DNA of 33,338 bases from contig JALSQB010000150.1 in NCBI GenBank assembly GCA_026985655.1, positions 1-33,338 of the forward strand. The letters are read 5' to 3'. Of this stretch, positions 17,997 through 33,338 are shown in pieces. The position numbers were made by a program, and so were the translations under genes. The DNA comes from Campylobacteraceae bacterium. GTDB lineage: Bacteria; Campylobacterota; Campylobacteria; Campylobacterales; Sulfurovaceae. The number at the start of each line of letters is the position of its first letter. Positions within the stretch are counted from its first letter, which is position 1. The notes below the pieces were generated by a model that was not told the DNA's origin, ran no database searches, and was given only the letters and a program-made list of their open reading frames with translations.

Positions 17997-18019
17997 CATT
18001 TAAAGAATGACTTTAAATG
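17997..18019 (+). promoter_or_regulatory. 9-bp stem-loop in the tRNA-operon leader
   Basis: CATTTAAAG-aatga-CTTTAAATG, 6 nt before tRNA-Thr(TGT). Confidence 0.6.
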
Positions 18020-18025
18020 AATGGT

Positions 18026-18102
18026 GCTGATGTAGCTCAGTTGGCTAGAGCAGCTGATTTGTAATCAGCAGGTCGGGGGTTCGAGTCCCTTCATCAGCTC
18101 CA
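18026..18102 (+). tRNA. tRNA-Thr (anticodon TGT)
   Basis: GCTGATG...CATCAGC-T-CCA acceptor; anticodon arm GCTGA-TTTGTAA-TCAGC; T-arm GGGGTTCGAGTCCC; CCA encoded. Confidence 0.95.
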
Positions 18103-18142
18103 TTAAAATTTTATCAGTGTTTGACCAGAAATATAAAAATAT

Positions 18143-18227
18143 GGTGAGTTACTCAAGTGGCCAACGAGGGCGGATTGTAAATCCGCTGACTACGTCTTCG
18201 AAGGTTCGAATCCTTCACTCACCACCA
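18143..18227 (+). tRNA. tRNA-Tyr (anticodon GTA)
   Basis: GGTGAGT...ACTCACC-A-CCA; anticodon arm GCGGA-TTGTAAA-TCCGC; long variable arm; CCA encoded. Confidence 0.95.
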
Positions 18228-18247
18228 TTTGTATGTTTGATACCAAT

Positions 18248-18323
18248 GCGGGAATAGCTCAGTGGCTAGAGCCCCTGCCTTCCAAGCAGGATGTCGCGAG
18301 TTCGAATCTCGTTTCCCGCTCCA
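18248..18323 (+). tRNA. tRNA-Gly (anticodon TCC)
   Basis: GCGGGAA...TTCCCGC-T-CCA; anticodon arm CTGCC-TTCCAAG-CAG with TCC; CCA encoded. Confidence 0.95.
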
Positions 18324-18438
18324 AATAGTATCAAATTAATCTGGGAGCTGATGTGAAATTTTTATTACTACTTTCACATTATCAATCAAAACAACAAACA
18401 CTTATAATATTTTATAAATAGTTATGTAATTTAATTAC

Positions 18439-18513
<75 letters not shown>

Positions 18514-18518
18514 CTTAA

Positions 18519-18575
18519 AATATGGACAAAAGTATTGTAATATTTACTATATTTTACAATAGTTCTGTCCATATT
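18519..18575 (+). terminator. Long inverted repeat between the tRNA cluster and tuf (terminator or processing hairpin)
   Basis: AATATGGACA...TGTCCATATT (10 bp) enclosing ATTGTAA...TTACAAT (7 bp). Confidence 0.55.
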
Positions 18576-18650
18576 ATGCTATTTAAAGCAATATAAAAAA
18601 CTTTTCGCTATAATGTCGAAATTTTAAAAATTAAACTTAGGAGACCTCAG

Positions 18651-19859
18651 ATGGCTAAAGAAAAATTTGAACGAACCAAACCCCATGTTAACATTGGAAC
18701 AATTGGTCACGTCGATCACGGTAAAACTACACTAACAGCTGCAATTACAGCAGTACTTGCACTTAAAAATGATTCAGAATTAATGGATTATGATGCAATT
18801 GATAATGCTCCAGAAGAAAGAGAAAGAGGAATTACCATTGCTACTTCTCACGTTGAGTACGAAACTGAAACTAGACACTATGCTCACGTAGATTGTCCAG
18901 GTCACGCGGATTACGTTAAAAACATGATTACTGGTGCTGCTCAAATGGATGGTGCTATTCTTGTTATTGCTTCAACTGATGGACCAATGGCTCAAACTAG
19001 AGAGCATATTCTTCTTTCTAAACAAGTTGGTGTACCTTACATTGTTATTTTCTTAAACAAAGAAGATCAACTTGATGATGAAGATAAAGAAGAGATGTTA
19101 GAATTGGTAGAGATGGAAGTTCGTGAACTTCTTTCAGAATACGATTTCCCAGGTGATGATACACCAATCGTTGCTGGTTCTGCATTCCAAGCACTTGAAG
19201 AAGCAAAAGCTGGTAAAGCTGGAGAATGGTCAGAAAAAATTTACAAACTTATGGACGAAGTTGATGCTTACATTCCAGAGCCTGTAAGAGAAACTGATAA
19301 AGATTTCTTAATGCCTATTGAAGATATTTTTACTATTCAAGGTCGTGGTACGGTTGTAACTGGTAAAATTGACAGAGGTACTGTTTGTATTGGTAACGAT
19401 GTTGAAATCGTTGGGATTAAAGACAACCAAAAAACAACAGTAACTGGTGTTGAGATGTTCCGTAAAGAGATGGAATGTGGTGAAGCTGGAGATAACTGTG
19501 GTGTTCTTATCAGAGGTATTGATAAAGATGCAGTTGAAAGAGGTATGGTTCTTTGTAAGCCAGGTTCAATTACTCCTCATTCTAAATTTACAGCTGAAGT
19601 GTATATTCTTAAAAAAGAAGAAGGTGGAAGACATACTCCATTCTTTAACAACTATAGACCACAGTTTTATGTAAGAACAACAGATGTTACAGGTTCAATT
19701 ACACTTGCTGAAGGTGTTGAAATGGTTATGCCTGGTGACAATGTTACTATTACTGTTGAACTTATCAACCCAGTTGCTCTTGAGCAAGGTACTAAATTTG
19801 CTATCCGTGAAGGTGGTAGAACTGTTGGTGCTGGTGTTGTTGCTGATATTATTGAGTAG
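18651..19859 (+). CDS. tuf: Elongation factor Tu
   Basis: 402 aa; [22 protein letters not shown]...[25 protein letters not shown]. Upstream gctataatgtcg -10. Confidence 0.99.
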   Translation: MAKEKFERTKPHVNIGTIGHVDHGKTTLTAAITAVLALKNDSELMDYDAIDNAPEERERGITIATSHVEYETETRHYAHVDCPGHADYVKNMITGAAQMDGAILVIASTDGPMAQTREHILLSKQVGVPYIVIFLNKEDQLDDEDKEEMLELVEMEVRELLSEYDFPGDDTPIVAGSAFQALEEAKAGKAGEWSEKIYKLMDEVDAYIPEPVRETDKDFLMPIEDIFTIQGRGTVVTGKIDRGTVCIGNDVEIVGIKDNQKTTVTGVEMFRKEMECGEAGDNCGVLIRGIDKDAVERGMVLCKPGSITPHSKFTAEVYILKKEEGGRHTPFFNNYRPQFYVRTTDVTGSITLAEGVEMVMPGDNVTITVELINPVALEQGTKFAIREGGRTVGAGVVADIIE

Positions 19860-19864
19860 TTACG

Positions 19865-20017
19865 ATGAGAGAAACTATTCACTTAGGGTGTGAGAAGTGT
19901 ACAAGACGTAACTATCACACTACTAAAAACAAAAGAAACACTGCTGAAAAACTTGCTTTAAAAAAGTATTGTAAGTGGTGTAAATGTCATACGACACATA
20001 AAGAGATGAAGCTGTAA
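19865..20017 (+). CDS. rpmG: 50S ribosomal protein L33 (zinc-binding type)
   Basis: Not in the track (50 aa): MRETIHLGCEKCTRRNYHTTKNKRNTAEKLALKKYCKWCKCHTTHKEMKL*. Confidence 0.96.
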   Translation: MRETIHLGCEKCTRRNYHTTKNKRNTAEKLALKKYCKWCKCHTTHKEMKL

Positions 20018-20035
20018 GCTTTCCTCTTTATTAGT

Positions 20036-20059
20036 TCAGGTATTTTAACTAATACCTGA
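20036..20059 (+). terminator. Stem-loop between rpmG and tRNA-Trp (partial terminator or processing site)
   Basis: TCAGGTATT-ttaact-AATACCTGA, followed by CTTTCTT. Confidence 0.5.
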
Positions 20060-20070
20060 CTTTCTTAGCT

Positions 20071-20146
20071 AGGCCAATAGCTCAGTTGGTAGAGCACTGG
20101 TCTCCAAAACCAGGTGCCGGGGGTTCGAGTCCCTCTTGGCCTGCCA
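20071..20146 (+). tRNA. tRNA-Trp (anticodon CCA)
   Basis: AGGCCAA...TTGGCCT-G-CCA; anticodon arm CTGGT-CTCCAAA-ACCAG; located between rpmG and secE, a common position. Confidence 0.96.
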
Positions 20147-20178
20147 TAAATAACGGTAAAATTTAAAAGGTAAACATA

Positions 20179-20364
20179 ATGGGAAAATTAACAACATATT
20201 TCGCACACGTTAAAGAAGAGATTCAAAAAGTTATATTTCCAACAAAAATACAAGTAAGACAAGCATTTTTTGCAGTTTTTATTGTAGTTACAGTCATATC
20301 AATCTTTTTAGCACTTGTTGATTTATTAATGTCATCACTTGTATCTGCTGCAGTTGGTGCATAA
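20179..20364 (+). CDS. secE: Preprotein translocase subunit SecE
   Basis: 61 aa single-TM; VKEEIQKVIFPTKIQVRQAFFAVFIVVTVISIFLALVDLLMS. Confidence 0.93.
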   Translation: MGKLTTYFAHVKEEIQKVIFPTKIQVRQAFFAVFIVVTVISIFLALVDLLMSSLVSAAVGA

Positions 20365-20365
20365 T

Positions 20366-20896
20366 ATGGCATTTCAATGGTACGCAATTCAAGTTTATTC
20401 AGGTTCTGAACAAGCTGTTAAAAAAGGTATAGAACTTCTGGTTGTAGAGAATGGGATTGAAGAACAAGTAGAGAGTATTATTGTCCCTACAGAAGAAGTC
20501 ATTGAAGTTAAAAATGGTGAGAAAAAAATTACAGAGCGTGTGCTTTATTCTGGTTATGTTTTTGCTCATGTAGATTTAGACACTTCCCTTTGGCATAAAG
20601 TGCAATCTTTACCACGTGTTTCACGTTTTATTGGAGAAGGTAAGACGGCAACACCACTAACACCAGCTGATATTAAAGTAATTTTAGAAAAAATGGAAAC
20701 CAAACAAGCACCTCGTCCAAAAGTTGATTTTGAAAAAGGTGAAATGGTTCGTATTATCGATGGTCCATTTGCTAACTTTACAGGAATGGTTGATGAGTAC
20801 GATTTAGACCACGGAAAGTTAAAATTAAATGTTTCTATATTTGGTCGAAATACACCTGTAGAGATACTTTATACGCAAGTAGAAAAAATAATATAA
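20366..20896 (+). CDS. nusG: Transcription termination/antitermination protein NusG
   Basis: MAFQWYAIQVYSGSEQAVKKGIELL...FEKGEMVRIIDGPFANFTGMVDEYD. Track start 20339 looks too early; ATG at 20366 fits. Confidence 0.96.
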   Translation: MAFQWYAIQVYSGSEQAVKKGIELLVVENGIEEQVESIIVPTEEVIEVKNGEKKITERVLYSGYVFAHVDLDTSLWHKVQSLPRVSRFIGEGKTATPLTPADIKVILEKMETKQAPRPKVDFEKGEMVRIIDGPFANFTGMVDEYDLDHGKLKLNVSIFGRNTPVEILYTQVEKII

Positions 20897-20906
20897 TTAT
20901 AGCTAG

Positions 20907-20932
20907 GAGTAGAGTGCAATCTCTACTCTTTT
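20907..20932 (+). terminator. Intrinsic terminator between nusG and rplK
   Basis: GAGTAGAG-tgcaat-CTCTACTC followed by TTTTA. Confidence 0.75.
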
Positions 20933-20954
20933 ATATATTTAAATTAAAAATTTA

Positions 20955-20980
20955 AATAATAAAAAAATGTTTTTATTATT
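20955..20980. repeat. 11-bp AT-rich inverted repeat upstream of rplK
   Basis: AATAATAAAAA-aatg-TTTTTATTATT. Confidence 0.6.
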
Positions 20981-21032
20981 CAAGTTTTTATTTAATACTA
21001 AATAAACGACTATTTAATCTAAGGAGACAATG

Positions 21033-21458
21033 ATGGCAAAAAAAGTAAGCGAACGCTTCAAAATGATGATTCCTGCTGGATCAGCAAATCCATCACCACC
21101 AGTAGGACCAGCACTTGGTCAACGTGGTGTTAATATTATGGAATTTTGTAAAGCATTTAATGAAAAAACAAAAGATAAAATGGGATTTAAAATTCCTGTT
21201 GTTGTAACAGTATATGTTGATAAATCTTTTACTTTTGAAACAAAACAACCACCTGCATCAGAGCTTATTATGAAAGCTGCGAACATTAAAAAAGGGACAG
21301 ATAATCCTATTATTAATAAAGTGGGAACACTTACATCAGCTCAAATTGATGAGATTGTTGAAAAGAAAATCGCTGATTTAAACACAACTGACAAAGAGAT
21401 GGCAGCAAAAATTATTGCTGGTACTTGTCGTTCAATGGGTGTTGAAATCGCTGGATAA
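21033..21458 (+). CDS. rplK: 50S ribosomal protein L11
   Basis: [43 protein letters not shown]; track start 21030 gives MMAKK; either ATG possible. Confidence 0.97.
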   Translation: MAKKVSERFKMMIPAGSANPSPPVGPALGQRGVNIMEFCKAFNEKTKDKMGFKIPVVVTVYVDKSFTFETKQPPASELIMKAANIKKGTDNPIINKVGTLTSAQIDEIVEKKIADLNTTDKEMAAKIIAGTCRSMGVEIAG

Positions 21459-21544
21459 TTCGAGTTTATCGAATGAGCTAATGGTCTATTGATGACCCAT
21501 AATACCACTGAAAACGTGGGAGATTTATATCGCTGGAGAAGTAA

Positions 21545-22255
21545 ATGGCAAAGAAAGTAAATAAAAAGAGAGCATCTCTTTTAGAAAAAATAGAAGTAGA
21601 AAAGAAATACGGTGTTGATGAAGCAACAGCACTTCTTAATGAATTAAAATCAGCTAAGTTTGATGAGACAGTTGAGCTTGCATTAAATTTGAATCTTGAT
21701 CCAAGACATGCAGACCAAATGCTTAGAGGTTCAGTTGTTCTTCCAAATGGTACAGGAAAAACAGTAAGAGTTGCAGTATTTGCAAAAGATGATAAGGCTG
21801 ATGAAGCTAAAGCAGCAGGTGCTGATTTGGTTGGTTCTGATGATTTAATTGAAGCAATTCAAGCAGGTAACATTGATTTTGATACCGTAATCGCAACACC
21901 TAATATGATGGGAACATTAGGTAAAGTAGCAAGAGTTTTAGGACCAAAAGGTTTAATGCCTAACCCTAAAACAGGAACAGTTACTATGGATATTACTAAA
22001 GCAGTTACTGAAGCTAAAGGTGGAAAAGTAAACTTTAGAACAGACAAAAAAGGTAACATTCACGCTGGAATTGGAAAGGTATCTTTTGGTGCTGATAAAA
22101 TTAAAGAGAATTTAGAGACTTTTATGCAGACAATTAACAAAGTTAAACCAGCATCTGCAAAAGGTAGATATATCTTAAATGGTGCTATTTCATTAACAAT
22201 GAGTCCATCAGTAACTTTAGAGACTGCTGAACTTTTAGAGATGAAAGCCAAATAA
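21545..22255 (+). CDS. rplA: 50S ribosomal protein L1
   Basis: 236 aa; [34 protein letters not shown]...[16 protein letters not shown]. Confidence 0.97.
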   Translation: MAKKVNKKRASLLEKIEVEKKYGVDEATALLNELKSAKFDETVELALNLNLDPRHADQMLRGSVVLPNGTGKTVRVAVFAKDDKADEAKAAGADLVGSDDLIEAIQAGNIDFDTVIATPNMMGTLGKVARVLGPKGLMPNPKTGTVTMDITKAVTEAKGGKVNFRTDKKGNIHAGIGKVSFGADKIKENLETFMQTINKVKPASAKGRYILNGAISLTMSPSVTLETAELLEMKAK

Positions 22256-22295
22256 GAACGCTAATAGATAAACTTTTTGAGAGTCTAAAGCTTAG

Positions 22296-22336
22296 GACAA
22301 AAAAGGGGTCAGGTTTAAACCTGACCCCTTTTTGTC
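22296..22336. terminator. Long hairpin with a 34-bp perfect palindromic core between rplA and rplJ
   Basis: GACA-AAAAAGGGGTCAGGTTT|AAACCTGACCCCTTTTT-GTC then TTTT; core at 22300-22333. Confidence 0.85.
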
Positions 22337-22375
22337 TTTTGCTTTATGCTTAGCATATGAATCTAGATTGAAGAT

Positions 22376-22437
22376 AAAAGGGGCGAAAGCTTAATATAGA
22401 ACCTTGAAAGAGGTTTGTTGGTGAAAACTACCCTTTT
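22376..22437 (+). promoter_or_regulatory. Putative L10 (rplJ) leader, autoregulatory RNA structure
   Basis: Outer stem AAAAGGG...CCCTTTT, internal hairpin AACCT-tgaaag-AGGTT, purine-rich GCGAAAGC and GGUGAAAACU internal segments; immediately before rplJ. Confidence 0.6.
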
Positions 22438-22457
22438 AGAGATCGAAAGGAGAACAA

Positions 22458-22943
22458 ATGACTAGAACTGAAAAAGAAGCCATTGTAAATGAACTGACTT
22501 CTGCTTTTACAGATCAAGGTGCTGTAATCGTATGTGATTACAAAGGTATGACTGTTGAAGCATTAGAAGGTGTTAGAAACATGGCACGTGAGAATGATGT
22601 ACAAGTTCGTGTTGTAAAAAACACACTGGCAGGAATTGCACTTAAAAATGCAAACTGTGAAGAGATGGAACTTGTAGATACCAATATCTTTATTTGGGGT
22701 GAAGACCAAATTGCTACTTGTAAAGTAGCTGATAAATCGGCTGAAGCAAATAAAGATAATTTCTCAATCAAATCTGGGGTAATCGAATCTAAAGTTGCAG
22801 ACATTGCTACTATTAATGCAATGGCTAAACTTCCAGGAAGAGATGAACTTCTTGGTATGTTACTTAATACTTGGAATGCTCCAGTACAGAACTTTACTAT
22901 TGGTATGAGTGCACTTGCAACTAAATTAGAAGCAGAAGCATAG
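22458..22943 (+). CDS. rplJ: 50S ribosomal protein L10
   Basis: 161 aa; EKEAIVNELTSAFTDQGAVIVCDYKGMTVEALEGVRNMARENDVQVRVVKNTLAGIAL. Confidence 0.96.
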   Translation: MTRTEKEAIVNELTSAFTDQGAVIVCDYKGMTVEALEGVRNMARENDVQVRVVKNTLAGIALKNANCEEMELVDTNIFIWGEDQIATCKVADKSAEANKDNFSIKSGVIESKVADIATINAMAKLPGRDELLGMLLNTWNAPVQNFTIGMSALATKLEAEA

Positions 22944-23001
22944 ATTGAATGTGATGATATTAAAATCATTAAAAAATATATAGAATTTTAAGGAATTAAA
23001 A

Positions 23002-23373
23002 ATGGCAACAACTAAAGAAGACGTTTTAGAATTTATCTCAAACATGTCAGTACTTGAGCTTTCTGAGCTTGTAAAAGAATTTGAAGAACACTTTGGTGTA
23101 TCTGCACAAGCTACAGTAGTAGCTGGTGGTGGTGATGCAGGTGCTGGTGCAGCAGAAGAGAAAACAGAATTTGATGTAGTACTTACTGATGCAGGTGCTA
23201 AAAAGATCAATGCTATTAAAGTGGTAAGAGCTGTTACAGGTCTTGGACTTAAAGAAGCAAAAGCTGCTGTTGAAGAAGTACCAACAACACTTAAAGAAGC
23301 TTGTTCTAAAGAAGAAGCTGAAGAGATTAAAAAACAAGTTGAAGAAGCTGGTGCTTCTTGTGAACTTAAATAA
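23002..23373 (+). CDS. rplL: 50S ribosomal protein L7/L12
   Basis: 123 aa; [66 protein letters not shown]. Confidence 0.98.
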   Translation: MATTKEDVLEFISNMSVLELSELVKEFEEHFGVSAQATVVAGGGDAGAGAAEEKTEFDVVLTDAGAKKINAIKVVRAVTGLGLKEAKAAVEEVPTTLKEACSKEEAEEIKKQVEEAGASCELK

Positions 23374-23420
23374 GTCATCTTTGACTTATCTGTTTCAAAT
23401 GGATAAACTCCATTTGAAAC
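23370..23420 (+). promoter_or_regulatory. Two tandem perfect stem-loops after rplL (attenuator/processing region)
   Basis: ATAAGTCA-tctt-TGACTTAT (23370-23389, overlaps the rplL stop) and GTTTCAAATGGA-taaac-TCCATTTGAAAC (23392-23420). Confidence 0.7.
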
Positions 23421-23444
23421 ATTAAAAATATTTAGACCCTTTCT

Positions 23445-23502
23445 TCTACTGCATTAGTAACAGTAGATTATATTTTCTTACATAGCATTAGTAACTATGT
23501 AA
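23445..23502 (+). promoter_or_regulatory. Twin stem-loops with identical CATTAGTAA loops upstream of rpoB
   Basis: TCTACTG-CATTAGTAA-CAGTAGA (23445-23467) and TTACATAG-CATTAGTAA-CTATGTAA (23478-23502). Confidence 0.7.
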
Positions 23503-23570
23503 ATATCAATAATTTTTTTAATTTTTGTATATCTATACATTAACCACTTAACATCAACATACTAATATAA

Positions 23571-32260
<8,690 letters not shown>

Positions 32261-32272
32261 GCTTTCTCTTCT

Positions 32273-32299
32273 TTACTACGACGTTAAATGTCGTAGTAA
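32273..32299. terminator. Terminator-type hairpin between rpoC (+) and the CPXCG gene (-)
   Basis: TTACTACGAC-gttaaat-GTCGTAGTAA, perfect 10-bp stem between convergent genes. Confidence 0.7.
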
Positions 32300-32301
32300 G
32301 T

Positions 32302-32484
32302 TTAGATTCCCTCCATCTGTTTTGCTTCAAAATGAACCAAACGCTCCCCGATAAATTTAAATTTTAACTCTATGGGACGACAACAAACTTCACAATCTTC
32401 TATGTAATCAGAAGTCTCTTCTTCGCTTTCTAATATCATTGAAATTCTTTCCCAGCAGTAGGGGCAGGTAAAAAAGTGTTCCAT
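32302..32484 (-). CDS. CPXCG motif-containing cysteine-rich small protein
   Basis: MEHFFTCPYCWERISMILESEEETSDYIEDCEVCCRPIELKFKF...; AAGGAG located 9 nt before the ATG at 32484 (track start 32508 is upstream of this RBS). Confidence 0.85.
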   Translation of the reverse strand: MEHFFTCPYCWERISMILESEEETSDYIEDCEVCCRPIELKFKFIGERLVHFEAKQMEGI

Positions 32485-32585
32485 AAACGCTAACTCCTTA
32501 AATGGCATAAGTTGAATGATAGCAGGTTTTATTATAATAAAAGCCTATTTCGGTATAATATGCACCATTTTCTAAGCATGAATGT

Positions 32586-32618
32586 CCCGAAAGTACGTAT
32601 AAATAGCGTTTTTTCGGG
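32586..32618 (+). promoter_or_regulatory. Stem-loop in the rpsL leader, downstream of a ggTATAAT -10
   Basis: CCCGAAA-(19 nt)-TTTCGGG within the 5' region of rpsL; upstream cggtataatatgcacc. Confidence 0.5.
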
Positions 32619-32663
32619 GCTTTCCTGCCCAGATTTCAAAAAAACTAACAGAAAGGAATTGTA

Positions 32664-33038
32664 TTGCCTACAATTAACCAACTCGTTCGTAAAGAACGTA
32701 AAAAAGTGATTAAAAAATCAAAATCACCTGCATTAGAAAAATGTCCTCAAAGAAGAGGTGTATGTACTAGAGTTTACACAACAACTCCAAAAAAACCTAA
32801 CTCAGCCTTAAGAAAAGTTGCCAAAGTTAGATTGACAAGTGGATTTGAAGTAATCTCATACATTGGTGGAGAGGGTCACAACCTTCAAGAACACTCAATC
32901 GTATTGGTACGTGGAGGTAGAATTAAAGATTTACCTGGTGTTAAATATCATATTGTTCGTGGTGCATTAGATGCCTCAGGTGTTAATGGTAGAACCGTTG
33001 CCCGTTCTAAATACGGTACTAAAAAACCTAAAAAATAG
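32664..33038 (+). CDS. rpsL: 30S ribosomal protein S12 (TTG start codon)
   Basis: (M)[56 protein letters not shown]; initiating codon reads TTG, RBS GAAAGGAA. Confidence 0.98.
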   Translation: MPTINQLVRKERKKVIKKSKSPALEKCPQRRGVCTRVYTTTPKKPNSALRKVAKVRLTSGFEVISYIGGEGHNLQEHSIVLVRGGRIKDLPGVKYHIVRGALDASGVNGRTVARSKYGTKKPKK

Positions 33039-33184
33039 TTAATTTATTAGCTTTTAGATTAAAATAAGTGTGAGCTTTGAGATAAGCTTTAAGCAGTTTT
33101 TATCAACATCTTTAGAGATGATAACCTTAGGGGATAAAGATTGAGTAAATCAATTTAGACGATTGAAGATATAAGGAAAAATAG

Positions 33185-33338
<154 letters not shown>

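Noticed and set aside
19447-19893. Overlapping ORFs inside tuf
   Set aside because: Alternate frames of a highly conserved gene; Leu/Val-rich shadow translation.
22538-23425. Ser/Phe-rich antisense ORFs over rplJ and rplL
   Set aside because: Antisense of Ala/Glu/Lys-rich ribosomal genes; no independent evidence.
32512-32709. 65-aa plus-strand ORF upstream of rpsL
   Set aside because: Runs out of frame into the rpsL start; region holds the rpsL promoter and leader hairpin instead.

Overview
The window is about 33.3 kb of AT-rich, densely coding chromosome. Gene content and order point to a Campylobacterota (epsilonproteobacterial) genome; this is inferred from gene order and protein sequence, with no database search. 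Most of it is core translation/transcription machinery. Identified blocks: rpmE, rsmI and an rlmB-type methyltransferase; an aminotransferase plus hom; the alpha operon (rpmJ-rpsM-rpsK-rpsD-rpoA-rplQ); murE; a tRNA cluster Thr(TGT)-Tyr(GTA)-Gly(TCC)-Thr(GGT); tuf-rpmG-tRNA-Trp-secE-nusG-rplK-rplA-rplJ-rplL-rpoB-rpoC; and rpsL-rpsG (rpsG truncated by the window end). Less characterised genes are a CetB-like PAS protein, a Met-rich membrane coiled-coil protein, a DUF2868/DUF3482-type membrane protein plus GTPase pair, a RodZ-like protein, an AMIN-domain lipoprotein, a DUF2062 protein and a CPXCG small protein. I saw no CRISPR array, prophage, complete transposon or obvious defence system. The most interesting unexplained signals are noncoding: (i) two adjacent stem-loops between rplL and rpoB with different stems but an identical 9-nt loop, CATTAGTAA; (ii) a 34-bp perfect palindrome plus an L10-leader-like structure between rplA and rplJ; (iii) a 22-bp perfect palindrome that forms both stop codons, and the same C-terminal IDN tripeptide, of convergent murE and yaaA; (iv) a small independent transcription unit encoding a possible 30-aa peptide downstream of rplQ. 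All structures were found by eye.
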